Origin: Eustoma russellianum | Taxonomy: Eukaryota; Streptophyta; Magnoliopsida; Gentianales; Gentianaceae | Length of the DNA: 64,000 nt | Reading direction: 5' to 3' | Assembly: GCA_036186865.1 (NCBI GenBank) | Contig: AP025057.1 | Coordinates: 28,994,581-29,058,580, forward strand | Shown: one piece after another, positions 32,139-44,321 of the stretch | Position numbering within the stretch: the first letter of the stretch is position 1 | How the letters are laid out: every line of letters begins with the position of its first letter | Position numbers and translations under genes: made by a program | Notes under the pieces: model-generated | What the model was told of the DNA's origin: nothing | Databases searched by the model: none | Seen by the model: the letters and a program-made list of their open reading frames with translations, nothing else

Positions 32139-33042
32139 CCATGCACCTGTGCAACTGGCAACAAATTTATTTCATAACTGTGTATCAGGACAAAAGTTTG
32201 TTTTCAGGTTCTGGATTTTTTTAGGGGGGGGAGGGGGTGGAGAAGAATGGGGATGGCATGGTTGAGCAGAATTAATTCCCTGGGCATAGGTTTAGTTTTG
32301 ACTATAATGTACATATAAAAGTCCATGATATCACGTTTCTTCTGATCAGAATTTATCTCCACGTTTATATAATTATGTATATTGTTTTTCTGGAAAAAAA
32401 AAGTTCTGCATATTTGGAAATGCAGGTTTTGATCTAATAATTATAAAAAGACTTGTTGGTCTAGTTCCAATATTTAAGATCACGTATACATTTTGATTGA
32501 TATAAGAAATTCAACCAATGACCTAACCTAAGAAACGGTGAACCGTATTTTGAATCGTTCTGTTCAACCAAACAAAACGAAACAACAAAGGGGTCGGACC
32601 CAAACAAGGGTCCAAGATTCCATACAACTCGGTTGATCAAGGGGGTCTGTAGGGGTTCGAATAAACTAGACAGGTGATGATCACATATTCAATTTGACAA
32701 TTTTAGTCGAAAATTGATAGCTTAACTGTCTTCTTCTTCATCTCATTGATTCTTATCATAATTCTCGTCTAGTCTAATTTTCCTCCAATCTTACCTTGCA
32801 TGATTAAAATGTGATATTTGGTTTATTAATCATGCAATAAAAGAGTGGAAGTAAATTTAAAGTACAAGAGCTTACTCTACGTTTTGAAGTTTACGGTTTG
32901 AAGCACAAGAGCTTGCCTACCGTTTGAAATTGAAAGAGCAAGCGGTTTACTTCAAATTGTTTTACGCTTGAAGTAAACAATAACTCGAGTTTATTCGAAC
33001 CACAGAGTAATTTAATTCAAACCTAGAGTAATTGTACCATGA
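32139..33042. other. Spacer before Copia C
   Basis: Contains a G-rich run near 32225. Phrases such as AAGAGCTTACTCTACG near 32868 recur at 38479-38494 on the far side of Copia C. No gene is seen. Confidence 0.5.
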
Positions 33043-33047
33043 GTAAT

Positions 33048-33286
33048 TGTTAGAAGGAAACTAAATAAAATAGGAAAGGAAATATTTGTATTCATTGTAG
33101 ATTGGTTTTGTGTATAAGTGATGATGTAATTATAGGAGAATAATACGCAATTTACCATAATTAGTGTAGTGCTCGTGTGTATAAAGTGAGTATACTGTGA
33201 AGGAATAAAACACACAGAAAATTTTCCCCTCAACTGTATAGTTGAATCTTGCATAACTATTTTCTTTGATTGTTCTCTGATTATCA
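33048..33286 (+). repeat. 5' LTR of Copia C
   Basis: Starts TGTTAGAAGG and ends CTGATTATCA. Confidence 0.93.
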
Positions 33287-33298
33287 TGATATCAGAGC
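33287..33298 (+). other. Primer binding site of Copia C
   Basis: TGATATCAGAGC, one base (G to A) from the initiator tRNA-Met site of Copia A and B. Confidence 0.85.
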
Positions 33299-33477
33299 GG
33301 GTTAATTACACCCAGTTATCTGCTTGATTGTTGTCTGAGTTGTGTAGGCTCAGAAACCAGTTCATCACTGCCTAATTTTACCTTTCCCGATGTATACCTT
33401 TCTCAGCCAGTAGTGGCTGCGTTGCGTTGCACCCATATCAATTTACCAGTTCACTACCTGTCTAGAAACCAACAAAA

Positions 33478-36400
33478 ATGTCAAACCCAGGATCAATAGA
33501 TGAACCACAAACACCACAGCTACCAAATAACCTTGACATCTCAGATCTGGATGTGCCAGTATACTTCGTAATACACCCACAAGAGTATCTGAAACACCCG
33601 TAATACAACAACTTGTTTCTTTTTCAACAGAAAATCTTACAGTAACCATCAAGTTAAATGGATCCAATTATGCCTTCTGGGCTCCACTGGTATTACGAGC
33701 AATAACTGGCAGAGGGAGGAGAGGCCATCTTACAGGCGTCCCACCTCCTCCAGCCATTTACTGATCCGAATTATCCGTCCTGGAAACAGGCGGATAATTC
33801 AGTATTTACATAGATTATACAGACCATTGAGCCATCCTTGGTCACAAACGTCGCCAGATATCCAACAGCAAGAGCCCTATGGGATGGGCTTGTGCTAACT
33901 TATGGAGCAGAGAGTGATTCCCTGCAGGTATATGACCTCCACCGAAGGGCGAACTTAATTAGACAGGGGAAAGAAAGCATTGAAAAATGCTGGAATAAAT
34001 TCCAAGACATCTGGACATCGATTGATGCCAGAAAGCCCAACCCAATGACATGCACAACTGATATTAACATATACAACCGGGAGATGCAGGATCTCCGGTT
34101 ATACCAATTTCTTACTGCCATCGATGAAAGATTTGACAGGGACCGTAAAGATTTGCTAAAAAGGGACCCTTTACCCAGTCTTGAAGCAGCATATATAGAA
34201 ATCAGAAGGGCTGAAGAGAGGCCTGCAGTGTGGAAAAGAAACCCTTCAGATAAAGAATCCTCATTGGGGTTAGGCCAAGGCCTGGTAGCACATTCACCGG
34301 CTGCCAAAGGCCGAGGCCAGTCGATGGGACTCGGGACAGGACAGAATCAGGGACGAAGTACAGGGACAGAACCACCACGCTCATCTTTATCACGGCGTGG
34401 TGGTGATGAAAAGGAGAATCTCGTTTGCAGCCACTGTGGCCAGAGGAGACATAACAAAGACCGGTGCTTTCATCTTATAGGGTATCCAGACTGGTATGAG
34501 GGAATGAGAAAGCAGGGGGAGGCAAGCCAAAGCAGAGGAGCCTCCATGGCCGCCGTTGGAGAAGACAGAAATCAGGAAGAAGGAGACAACAAGGCTGCGA
34601 CTGACGAGAATGGAGGTATTAGGGTTGGGTTTTATAAACCCAACCCTACTTCTTGTTTAGACTGTTTTATCCCCCATTGAACCCATGATTTGTCTGTTTT
34701 ACCCCCAAATAGTGAGCATATAATGGAAATAACCCCAGCGCCACAAATATTATTAACAAACCCTTCCTTTTTCATCCAACCATCCCTTCAGCCCCTCAAT
34801 CTTCTTTTTTAAATAAATCTGGTCCCTCCTCTTCCCAAATTGTTAAATCCACCCCTGGAAATCCTAAAAATACCAAATTAACCCCCACTGATTATTATAC
34901 TAATGCTTCCGCACATACCGCTAGTTCTACCAATCAAACGACTAAGTCAGTATGGATCCTTGATAGTGGGGCGACCGAAATTATGACCAACGACCCAAGC
35001 AATTTTATACAATGGACACCACCTAAAAAATCCCATGGCGAAACTGCTAGTGGAGAATTAGTCTCAGTCACTGGGGGAGGGGATATTTTATTTAATTCCA
35101 AAATGTGTCTATCAAATTGTTTGTATGTCCCGTCACTCTCCACAAAACTCTTATCTATTAGTCAAGTCACTCGAGAGCTTGATTGTGTCGTCCTTATGTA
35201 TCCGACTTTCTGTCTTTTGCAGGATATCCGTTCGAAGGCGATTCTTGGATGTGGCACTGAGAAAGGGGGATTGTACTACGTGACAGATGTGGTACAACAA
35301 GGCCGGTCCAATCTTGCCACCGGAACGGCACAGAAGCAGCTTTGGTTATGGTACCATCGCTTAGGTCATCCATCGATAGGTTACATGAAATTCTTATTTC
35401 CAACATTAGTTGAGTCTAAAGTTACTCTATCTTGTGAAACATGCATTCGTGCTAAACATCATCGTTCTTCCTATAAACCAAATAATACCAGATTTGATCA
35501 TGCTTTTAGTTTAATACATTCTGATGTTTGGGGTCCATCTCCGTGCTTTACTCCTATGGGTTTCCAGTATTTTGTTATTTTCGTGGATGATTGTACACGT
35601 ATGACATTTGTTTACTTTCTTAAACATAAATCCAATGTTTATTCTCAAGTTACTGACTTTTATCATATGGTTACAACTTAATTCCAGAAAAAAATTCAGG
35701 TATTCTGTTCTGACAATGGTGGTGAATACATTTCTAGTGGCCTTCAGGATTTCTTCCGTAACCAGGGTATTATTCATCAAACTTCCTGTTCCAATACACC
35801 TCAACAAAACGGTGTGGCGGAACGGAAAAATTGGATTATTCTTGAAATGACACGAGCCATGATGCTTGAGTCCCTGGTTCCAAAACATTTCTGGCCTGAG
35901 GCTATTGCTACAGCTACATATCTACTTAATCGCCTTCCTACCAAGATACTAGACCATCGTACTCCATTGTCTGAACTTAACACTAGAGTATCTGTTCCAT
36001 CATCCTTAACACTATCCCCCAAGGTCTTTGATTGCTCTGTATTCGTTCATATTCCACTCTCACAACGTACTAAATTCGATGTATGTGCTGATAAGTGTGT
36101 TTTTGTTGGGTATGAAACTTCTTAAAAGGGGTACCGATGTTATTACCCTCGTACTAGGCGTATTCATGTCACCCTCGATTGTACCTTCTTAAAACATGAG
36201 TATTTTTATTCTACCCAATCTTGGCCTCAGAGGGAGATCTCTGGAGAGACCTACGATTGGTTACATGATTTGAGCTGTTATTCAGTGCCTGTTCCAACAG
36301 GGCAAGTAGGTGACGCCGACAGTACTTTTCCTGGTGTATCTACAATACCACTTCCAGACCAGTCTAATAATCATCCTTCAACGGATATTAGGCAAGAGGT

Positions 36401-38197
36401 AAGTCATTCTGGCTCATCACCATTATCTATTAAACCCAATGACCCACCAGAAGAGACCTTACCCTGCTCTGTTATATGTGCACCTATTGCGGATAATACT
36501 GACATTTCAGGGGAACATAAGGGTCGAGTCCTTCCACCGTGCACGAATAGAGGTGTTCCGCCAGATAGGTACTCACCAGGAAAAATGTCCAAAGGCATGA
36601 GGTATCCGATGAAGGAGGCCAAGTGTTTCTCGGCATTGGGATATGAGATCCCTCAGACAGTGGAAGAGACCATGGAGAAACCAGAGTGGCGCAAGGCTAA
36701 GGAAGAAGAAATGAGTGCCCTAGCCAAAAACGATACTTGGGACAAAGCGAGGTTACCAGAAGGGAAGAAGGCGGTAGGCTGTCGCTGGGTGTACACCATT
36801 AAGTACGGGGCAGATGGAAGCATAGAAAGATACAAGGCAAGGTTAGTAGCTAAAGGATATACCCAGACCTATGAAGTTGATTATGATGAGACTTTTTCAC
36901 CGGTTGCCAAATTAGACACTATCCGAGTACTATTTTCAGTAGTAGCAACTAAGTCCTGGCCTTTACATCAGTTCGATGTAAAGAATGCGTTCCTCCACGG
37001 TGAGTTGAAAGAGGAAGTTTATATGATGCCCCCTCCTGGTTTCTCTACTTTGTATGCTCTTGATGAAGTGTGCAGATTGAAACGATCTCTGTATGGACTT
37101 AAGCAGTCCCCCAGGGCGTGGTTTGAGAGGTTCACTTCCTTCATGAAAAAACAAGAGTATCTTCAGAGCAATGCAGATCATGCGCTGTTCATAAAGAAAT
37201 GAGGTAACTTAGTCACGTGCCTCATTATTTACGTAGATGACATGATTATTACAGGAAGCGATGAGGAGGAGATGTCAGGATTAAAACAATGACTATTCTC
37301 TGAGTTTGAAATGAAGGACCTGGGCACACTCAAGTATTTTTTGGGAATAGAACTTGCGAGATCCGAGCAAGGAATCTTTATTTCACAGCATAACTACATT
37401 TTGGATCTATTGGTTGAAGTTGGTATGACAGGATGCAAGCCAACAAATGCTCCCATGTTAATGAATCACATGTTAGAGTTTGTGGAAGGAAAGCCTGAAG
37501 TATAGAATGGAAGATACCAGAGATTAGAAGGAAAGCTGATTTATCTTTCCCATACACGTCCAGATATAGCATACGCTGTGGGCATCGTCAGTCAGTTTAT
37601 GCACCGGCCTAAGGAACATCATATGGAGGCAGTCATGAGAATCCTGCAGTATTTGAAGGGAACCTCCGAGCGAGGAATCTTGTTTAAAAACCATCGACAT
37701 CTTGATATTCAGGTATACATTGATGCGCATTGGGCCGGAAGTCTTATTGATCGTCGTTCTACCTCAGGATACTTTGCCTTGGTAGGTGGGAATTTGGTGA
37801 TGTGGCGGAGTAAGAAGCAGAAAGTTGTAGCTTTATCAAGTGCCGAGGCAGAATTTAGAGGGATTGCTAAAGGAGTGATGGAGATATTATGGCTGAGAAA
37901 ATTGATGAAAGATATAGGCTTTCTTGTTTTAATTCCATCTAAGCTGTGGTGTGACAACAAAGCTTCCATTCATATTTCAGAGAATCCCGTCCAACATGAT
38001 CGTACGAAACACATTGAGATTGACCGACACTTTATAAGAGAAAAGCTGGATAGGAAGATCACTGAGTTACGTTTGTTTGTTCTGAGGATCAACTTGCTGA
38101 TATTCTGACCAAGGCAGTAGCTGGGAGGGCGTTTGATACAGTTCTATCCAAGTTGGGCATTGTTGATCCCCATGCACAACTTGAGGGGGAGTGTTAG
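33478..38197 (+). pseudogene. gag-pol of Copia C, broken by stops and frameshifts
   Basis: The start ATG at 33478 opens gag (MSNPGSIDEP). Stops and shifts fall within 33600-33840, then a clean 281-codon stretch (33838-34680) holds the UBN2-type gag region and a CX2CX4HX4C knuckle at 34426-34467. After a frameshift, protease (L-D-S-G-A, Asp at 34962), integrase, reverse transcriptase and RNase H all lie in one frame to about 38070, interrupted only by stops at 35679, 36123, 37200, 37290 and 37503, each explainable by one C-to-T change in a Gln or Arg codon. A last frameshift near 38075 precedes the C-terminus, which ends LEGEC with its stop inside the 3' LTR (38195-38197). Confidence 0.92.
38183..38191 (+). 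other. Polypurine tract of Copia C
   Basis: GAGGGGGAG before the 3' LTR. It also encodes part of the pol C-terminus. Confidence 0.85.
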
Positions 38198-38428
38198 AAG
38201 GAAACTAGATAAAATAGGAAAGGAATATTTGTATTCTTTGTAGATTGATTTTGTGTATAAGTGATTATGTAATTATAGGAGAAGAATGCGCAATTTACCA
38301 TAATTAGTGTAGTGCTCGTGTGTATAAAGTGAGTATACTGTGAAGGAATAAAACACACAGAAAATTTTCCCTCAACTCTATAGTTGAATCTTGCATAATT
38401 ATTTTCTTTGATTGTTCTCTGATTATCA
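38192..38428 (+). repeat. 3' LTR of Copia C
   Basis: 237 bp, TGTTAGAAGG...CTGATTATCA, with small indels relative to the 5' LTR. Confidence 0.93.
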
Positions 38429-38433
38429 TTAAT

Positions 38434-38798
38434 AAACACAAAAGCTTTTTTTTTTTTTTTTGAGAAGAATAAACACAAAAGCTTACTCTACGGTTTTGAG
38501 ATCCGGGGTTTTCTTAAAATCGTAAAGTAATCTTTTTGTAAGAGTGTAAACCTTAGAGTAAGTTTACGGTTTGATACTCTACCTTTTCTGTATTGAACAT
38601 CACGAATTTGATTATCTAAATAAAATTTTCATGCATATGATTCTTTAAAAAGAAATGGATAAAGTGCTGCAAAATAATATGCTTTTAAAAACAAATAGAT
38701 GAACCAATAAGAAAAGGAAAAATTGATAAAAACTGTCATTCTTGTTTTGCTTACTGATATATTAATGTATATCAAAGTATTCTCAACATGCGCATGGA
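38434..38798. other. AT-rich spacer
   Basis: Holds a T run (about 38447-38460) between two copies of AAACACAAAAGCTT. No gene is seen. Confidence 0.5.
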
Positions 38799-38803
38799 TA
38801 CCT

Positions 38804-39743
38804 TGTTGGATTTGATATGCTCATATGTGTAATGCACGACACGTGTGACTTAAGTTACATATCAAACATATATGGACTTATGTATGTTATATGTTATATG
38901 TTACTAATGTTACATAATATTTGTACGTATCCACGCGTTAAGTGATCACTGCGGTATATTAGTGGATACACAGTGTAATCTGAATGGATCACTAAATGTG
39001 TAGACAGTCATACGGTTACAGTCCTTGATGGTAGGACTCGTAAAGTCGAGACCGTATTATTAATGACATCTGGTCCCCGAGGGACAAGAGCCCACGAGTA
39101 TTTTTCTCAAGGTGTTTTAAGTAATCTATTTAATATATATAACTTATTATATATATTAAAGTTTCCGTTTCATATTTTAAAACGTTTCATTCTTGAAACG
39201 TTTCAGCCGGTTGCAATTTATGTTTTAGTAAATTCATTTGCAACGTTTTGCAATTGAGGTTTCAGTAATTCAATTCATTGCATTTTAGTGCATTTGCAAC
39301 GCTTGCGATCAGTAATGCAATTCATTGCATTTGGCTACTATATATATGTGCAAGGTTAAGGTAAAGCAAGTGTTAAGAAAGAGGTTGCTTTGCATTTCGT
39401 TGCTTTGCATCCTTGATTTGCATATTCAGAAGTTCTTTTCTTTTGTTCCTTTGCGCACTTGCGAACAATATATATATTATATTTCATATATAAAACACTT
39501 TCGAGAGGAAAACACACTACCTATTCTCTCCATCGGAATAGTAGTGGTAGTTGTTGATATTTCATTAGTGGATTCAACAACTGGTGGGTTCGTGCAATCC
39601 GTTGGAAGACACAGTTGTCACGCGTGTCAGAACCCCTACAGCGTTAACGAATGGAGCAAGATACATTTCTGCATTTATTTACTTTGCTTTTGTGTTCTCT
39701 TAAGTGATCCTCAGGTAATAGATTTACTATGTAAATTCCAACA
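38804..39743 (+). repeat. Solo LTR, 940 bp
   Basis: TGTTGGATTTG...AATTCCAACA flanked by TSD TACCT (38799-38803 and 39744-39748). A TATA-like CTATATATATG lies at about 39338-39349. No interior or second LTR is present, so this is the product of LTR-LTR recombination. The 147-codon frame at 39325-39768 runs across the LTR edge and is not a gene. Plus orientation is inferred from the TATA box. Confidence 0.87.
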
Positions 39744-40001
39744 TACCTGTGTTCCGAAACATGATTAAAAAAAAGTTATTGTCCTTACACATAAATTGAA
39801 ATGTGACAGATTCGGGTTAGCCTTCTAGTATTCATGGATGGCGCGTTTTGGTTTAACACGTGCGTGTTAGTTGAGTCTTTGTTGACGCCAATGGCTGTGA
39901 AGAATAATGATAGCTGAACTGAAAAGAGAAATCAGGCAATTGCATGGTAGTTTTACGATGTATATGTGATAAAATCAGTCAAGAAGTAAGGTTGATACTT
40001 T

Positions 40002-41381
40002 TGTTGGAATATAAAATGTTTTGATAATGTTAAAAGATGTTTTGAATGGGCTAAAATAGAATTTCATACTTTGAGTTTGAAGCAAAATGAGAAAAACATA
40101 TTGTGAGACGTCAATCTCTCACATGGATTGATTGATATATACATCAGCCCCTCAAAAAGGCAAATGGATCGATCCATGTGAAGATTATGCAAGTTTAGAA
40201 TTCTCGGCCCAACGTCGATCTCTCAACCAGGGGGCATCGATCGATCGATGTCACGTGAGTCTCTCAGGAAGAGACGTCGATCGATCGACGTAAGGCAGTG
40301 TCAAAATCAGAATGATTCTCGAAGACATCGATCTCTCAGCCAAGGAGACATTGATCGATCGATGTACATCAGTCTCTCAAAGGAGGGACATCGATTGATC
40401 GACGTGCTACTTTCTAGAGGACGACGATCTCTCAGGACTAGCACGTGGATCGATTGACGTCCCCATAATACAAAATTTTTTGAACGTTGGAACAAAATCT
40501 AAGGGAGATTTATGATGTTTTCTCTCTCTAATTTTTGCCCAAATTTCTTGTGGACTTTACTCCAACATACTACATGCTTCCTTGACTATTCTATCCATGT
40601 CTAAGATTCTCTAGGATGGCTATTGAAGATCAAATCACTCCATAGGGTGGCTAAAGGCTATTTTCAATTTTTCAAGACTTGGAGATTGACTTGAAGACAT
40701 GGTAAAGACTCAAAAACATGGTGAACTTCATCTATAAATGGGATAAGCTTGGATGAGGCAAATACATACTTTCACCATCATCTAGCTTCATTATTCATTG
40801 TTGTATAGTTCTCTCATATTTGTAAAAGTGCTTAAATCTGGTTAAGCTTTTCTTTGTTCTTCATTGTTGTATATTGAGATATAGAGAGTCCAGCAAAAGA
40901 GGAACCATAAATATTTGATCTCTTGCTTGTGTTTAGACTAGTGAGAAAGTGTGAACCTTACTATTTCCTTCAACCCATTGCGAGAAAGTTCTTGAGGGAA
41001 CTTTGTTGAAATTGTGAGATAGCAAGAAGTTGTTCTTGCTAGAGCTGTAGTTGCTGTAGTTGCACAAGTGTATTTTGTGCAACAAGTTGCCGCTGTTGTT
41101 GCTTACACTAAGGTGTTAGTGTAAGTGTTGTTGTGGTTGTTCTTATTATCTCTAATAAGAAGAGTAGTTGTTGAAAATCCACTTTGGTAACAGAGTGGTA
41201 GTGGAGTAGAATCATTTACGATTCGAATCACTCTATATGCGGTGTACTCATTCATTGCTTCTCACCCCCCATTCTTGCTTTGATTTTGAATTTCATTTCA
41301 GTTGAGTCAAACAGGAAAATTCCGCAAAAGTGTCAAATCTCACTCTATTCACCCCCTCTACAGTGTGTTTCGGACCTAACA
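40002..41381 (+). repeat. Solo LTR of family S, 1380 bp
   Basis: TGTTGGAATA...GACCTAACA with TSD ACTTT (39997-40001 and 41382-41386). A TATA-like CTATAAATG lies at about 40732-40740. The U3 upstream of it carries a palindromic CGATCGATCG-type array (about 40110-40470). It matches 45578-46975 in reverse orientation and 1-652. The 60-70-codon arginine/serine-rich frames in the array are not genes. Confidence 0.92.
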
Positions 41382-42124
41382 ACTTTGTGATCTTGAAGTC
41401 ATGGGTTCGAGCCACGAAAACAGGCTCTTGTACAAAGTGTAGAGTAAGTTTGCGTACATTAGATCGTAAAACAATCCTACTTCTCTCTAAACCATACACA
41501 AACGCAAAATTTTAACGTACCAGAAACGTCTCTTATGTAAGAAAATAATAAGCTACTGTCGTCGATGTATACGTTAAGAATAGTAGGTGGTTGGAAGCCG
41601 GAGGAAAAGCTTTAGACACGAACTGACAATTCTTTTAAAACGACTTTGATGAGTATGGAATCGCCGCTTATCAGATTCAAAAAGTAGAAATTCTTGTGAG
41701 AGACTAATAATCTTTTATAAAATTCAAGAGAACTATTGGTAAAGAACATCCAGTTTGGATTTTGAAATCGACTATTCAATTTTCAGACATGAGATTAAAA
41801 CTATCTTGTATAGAGTTCGAGATATCTGTTAGTAAAGCACATATAGCTTGATTTTTAGACGCGACCATTGAGTATGAAAATAGCTATTTTTCCTTAAATA
41901 ATGTTGGACAAAATGAAATATTATTTTTTTTTTCAAAATGAACATGGACAATGTGAAATCAAAAATAAATGGAATTGTAGGTTGCATTACTATTGGGTAA
42001 AACATACCGAACTTAGTTTTCTGACACGACTATTTATTTTCAGACAGGAGATTAGAACAATCATTTATAAAATTCGAGGGAATTATTGGATTTTGGACAA
42101 AACTATTTACTTTTGAGAATTGAA

Positions 42125-42311
42125 TACTCTCTGTCTTAAAAATATTATCTTAGTTGACATTTCAACATATTGTAATTGACTTTTTAAAATAGTGTAAAAT
42201 ACAATATTTTTTGGATTGAGAGAGCAATTTTTATTTATTTATTAAATAAACTTGGGTGAAATGAAAAAAATTTCTTCTTCAAATAAACTTGGACGAAATG
42301 AAAGAAATACT
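42125..42311. mobile_element. Degenerate Stowaway/mariner-type MITE
   Basis: Begins TACTCTCTGTCTTAAAAATA, close to the common plant mariner-MITE start TACTCCCTCCGTCC, and ends GGACGAAATG...AAATACTA, its imperfect inverse. TA dinucleotides flank both ends. About 187 bp. Confidence 0.5.
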
Positions 42312-42554
42312 AGGGGTGAACGATGGTCGATCCATTGTCGAGATTGAATTTGCCCCCATGCTCCATAGCTTGAATACATTAAAGGATAAAGCGTGTCTTG
42401 TAATTTTTGTAATTACTCGTCTTCTTTCATTTTACTAAATCATCCTTAATACAACACCGAGATCGATTTGTCTCCGTGTATGCTTCCTTTAATTGTTTTT
42501 ACGAACGTGAAGTTTTAAAATATTAATAAATAAAAAGAACCAATCTTTTTACTA

Positions 42555-43000
42555 AACAAGGATTCCAAAAATTCAAAGTTGAATTTCATCTATACAGCAT
42601 GATGAAGATGTACGTCATACCGTAATGACGGCGATATTACCATCCTGGTGTAAAATTCTCAAAAAAATTCAAAATTTAATTTTACTCATACATTGTGATA
42701 TCGTGTATATCATATTGTAGAACGATGCATAAGATACCGTAATTATGTTGACAAGTATATATTTCTATGGTGAAAAATCTTTAGTAAATTCAAAATGGAT
42801 TTGATTAATACCTTTTCATATGGCGTGTACTTCACTATAATAAAGGCGCCGAGATTATCACTTATCAACTTATGGTGTAAAATTCTCAATAAATTAAAAA
42901 CTCAGATTCAATTGATACATTGTATTATGGCATATAGGATACCGTGATCACGATGTATGCAACACCATACAAGAGGGTACGTGCAATAGTGACGATCAAT
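42555..43000. repeat. Degenerate tandem repeat, unit about 105-122 bp
   Basis: The phrase GGTGTAAAATTCTCAATAAA recurs at 42647, 42769 (diverged) and 42874, each followed by an ATACATTGT-like and a GATACCGTAAT-like phrase. About 3.5 copies. Confidence 0.65.
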
Positions 43001-44232
43001 AAAACTACAAATTCTTTAGACTTTTGGCCCTCTTGATGGCCATGTAGGTGGCCCTCGACGGCATATGTATCCTTTGGAGCATTTCCTTTCATTTTTTCAA
43101 CCAGACCCTAGAAAACACATATGTTCTATACAACGTAATGCATAGCTTCCATATGTTCATCATGAGTTATTTCTAGATGTTCATCATGGTGACCTACTCC
43201 TTCATTGAAGTCTTGCTCGAACAATTTGATCTTGTATTTCTTTGACGGTGGAAAGATTTCTCAACATCATATTGATTACTTTTACCCATTTAAATTTGTT
43301 TTATGTAGGCTGTAGCACCCCTCCATGATTTCGGAACGGCACACCCGTCGTACTCGACTAAGAGAAGTACAAGGCATCGATACCAATCGAATTCACGTCA
43401 CAACATAAAACGTGGACTGATATAGGGGAAGCAGCATAACTTAAACATTTACAACATAATCATAATGTCTAAAAATACAATTCGAGATACATGGTCCATA
43501 CAGAATATCAAAGTCCCAAAGTATGTCCATAATACATAACCATCAAAAATCAAACATCTAAGTGCGAAGTCTGGGTGCTTACGTCTCCAATCAGGGATAG
43601 CCTAACTCCGGCTCGTCCTCTAAATATACCGTGTCTGTGTTCCTGTTTTCTGCAAATTATTTAAATAATACAAATCGCCCAGCAAATAAACCTCTTAGAT
43701 CCGCAATGAGATCTCACATGCGAAGACGGGCATCATAAAAACATATATGTCTCCATTTCACAAATAGGAATTTAACACATTCATCATAAATAAGTCAAGG
43801 CAAAAATTATTACAATAAATATACACGTTCAATCCATGTCCATAATGCATTTCCATGATAATCCATACCCATGTAGTCTCCATAATAATCCATGTCCATA
43901 AAATTGCCAGGATAATCTATATCCGTATAATTTTCCATGATCCATTTCATATCCATATAATATTCCATGATCCACTCTCAGTAACTAGGCCGGTCACCGA
44001 GAAATTCCATGATGATGTAATGATGCAAATGTTACAAAAATGAAATGCATGTCCAAATCCATATCTGGTCGGTGACCATTCATATCCATAGTCCATATCT
44101 GGTCAGTAACCAATCCATACCCATATCTGACCGGAGACCAGTCCATATCCATATCCCATCTGTTAAATTTTCATGTTCAAAACCAATGAATGTTCGCAAC
44201 ATAACGTGCACCATGATCCATGTCCATACGAT

Positions 44233-44321
44233 TATATATATATAACCGTAGGTGAGATTATATGGATTGATGTGTTTGTGTGTGTGTGTGTATATATATA
44301 TATACATATATATATATATAC
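44233..44321. repeat. (AT)n / (GT)n microsatellite
   Basis: Short ATATAT runs around a run of about ten GT units. Cysteine/valine- and tyrosine/isoleucine-rich frames here are artefacts. Confidence 0.9.

Larger units (their letters stand above)
33048..38428 (+). mobile_element. Copia C: complete LTR retrotransposon with point-mutated pol
   Basis: LTRs 33048-33286 (239 bp) and 38192-38428 (237 bp), canonical TG...CA ends, TSD GTAAT/TTAAT (33043-33047 and 38429-38433, one mismatch). A variant PBS abuts the 5' LTR. Gag, protease, integrase, reverse transcriptase and RNase H follow in Copia order. It belongs to the same lineage as Copia D: similar gag, near-identical protein phrases, and pol ending inside the 3' LTR. 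Confidence 0.94.
41387..43305. other. AT-rich repeat-laden spacer
   Basis: The first 70 bp (GGGTTCGAGCC, then CAGGCTCTTGTACAAAG) resemble the middle of an Au-type SINE, but no complete copy is present. At about 41690-42115, diverged units recur, built on GAGATTA then ATTCGAGAGAAT. A MITE-like segment and a second tandem array are listed separately. No gene is seen. Confidence 0.5.

Noticed and set aside
39325..39768. 147-codon plus-strand frame that could be a small gene
   Set aside because: It lies almost wholly inside the solo LTR 38804-39743 and crosses its edge and TSD; no domain is visible.
40248..40457. Arginine/serine-rich frames resembling basic nuclear proteins
   Set aside because: Produced by the GATCGATC repeat array in LTR U3; similar frames appear in every array, on both strands.
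41387..41460. Au-type SINE
   Set aside because: Only the segment around GGGTTCGAGCC and the following 50 bases is similar; neither the 5' end nor a TSD was found, so no element is called.
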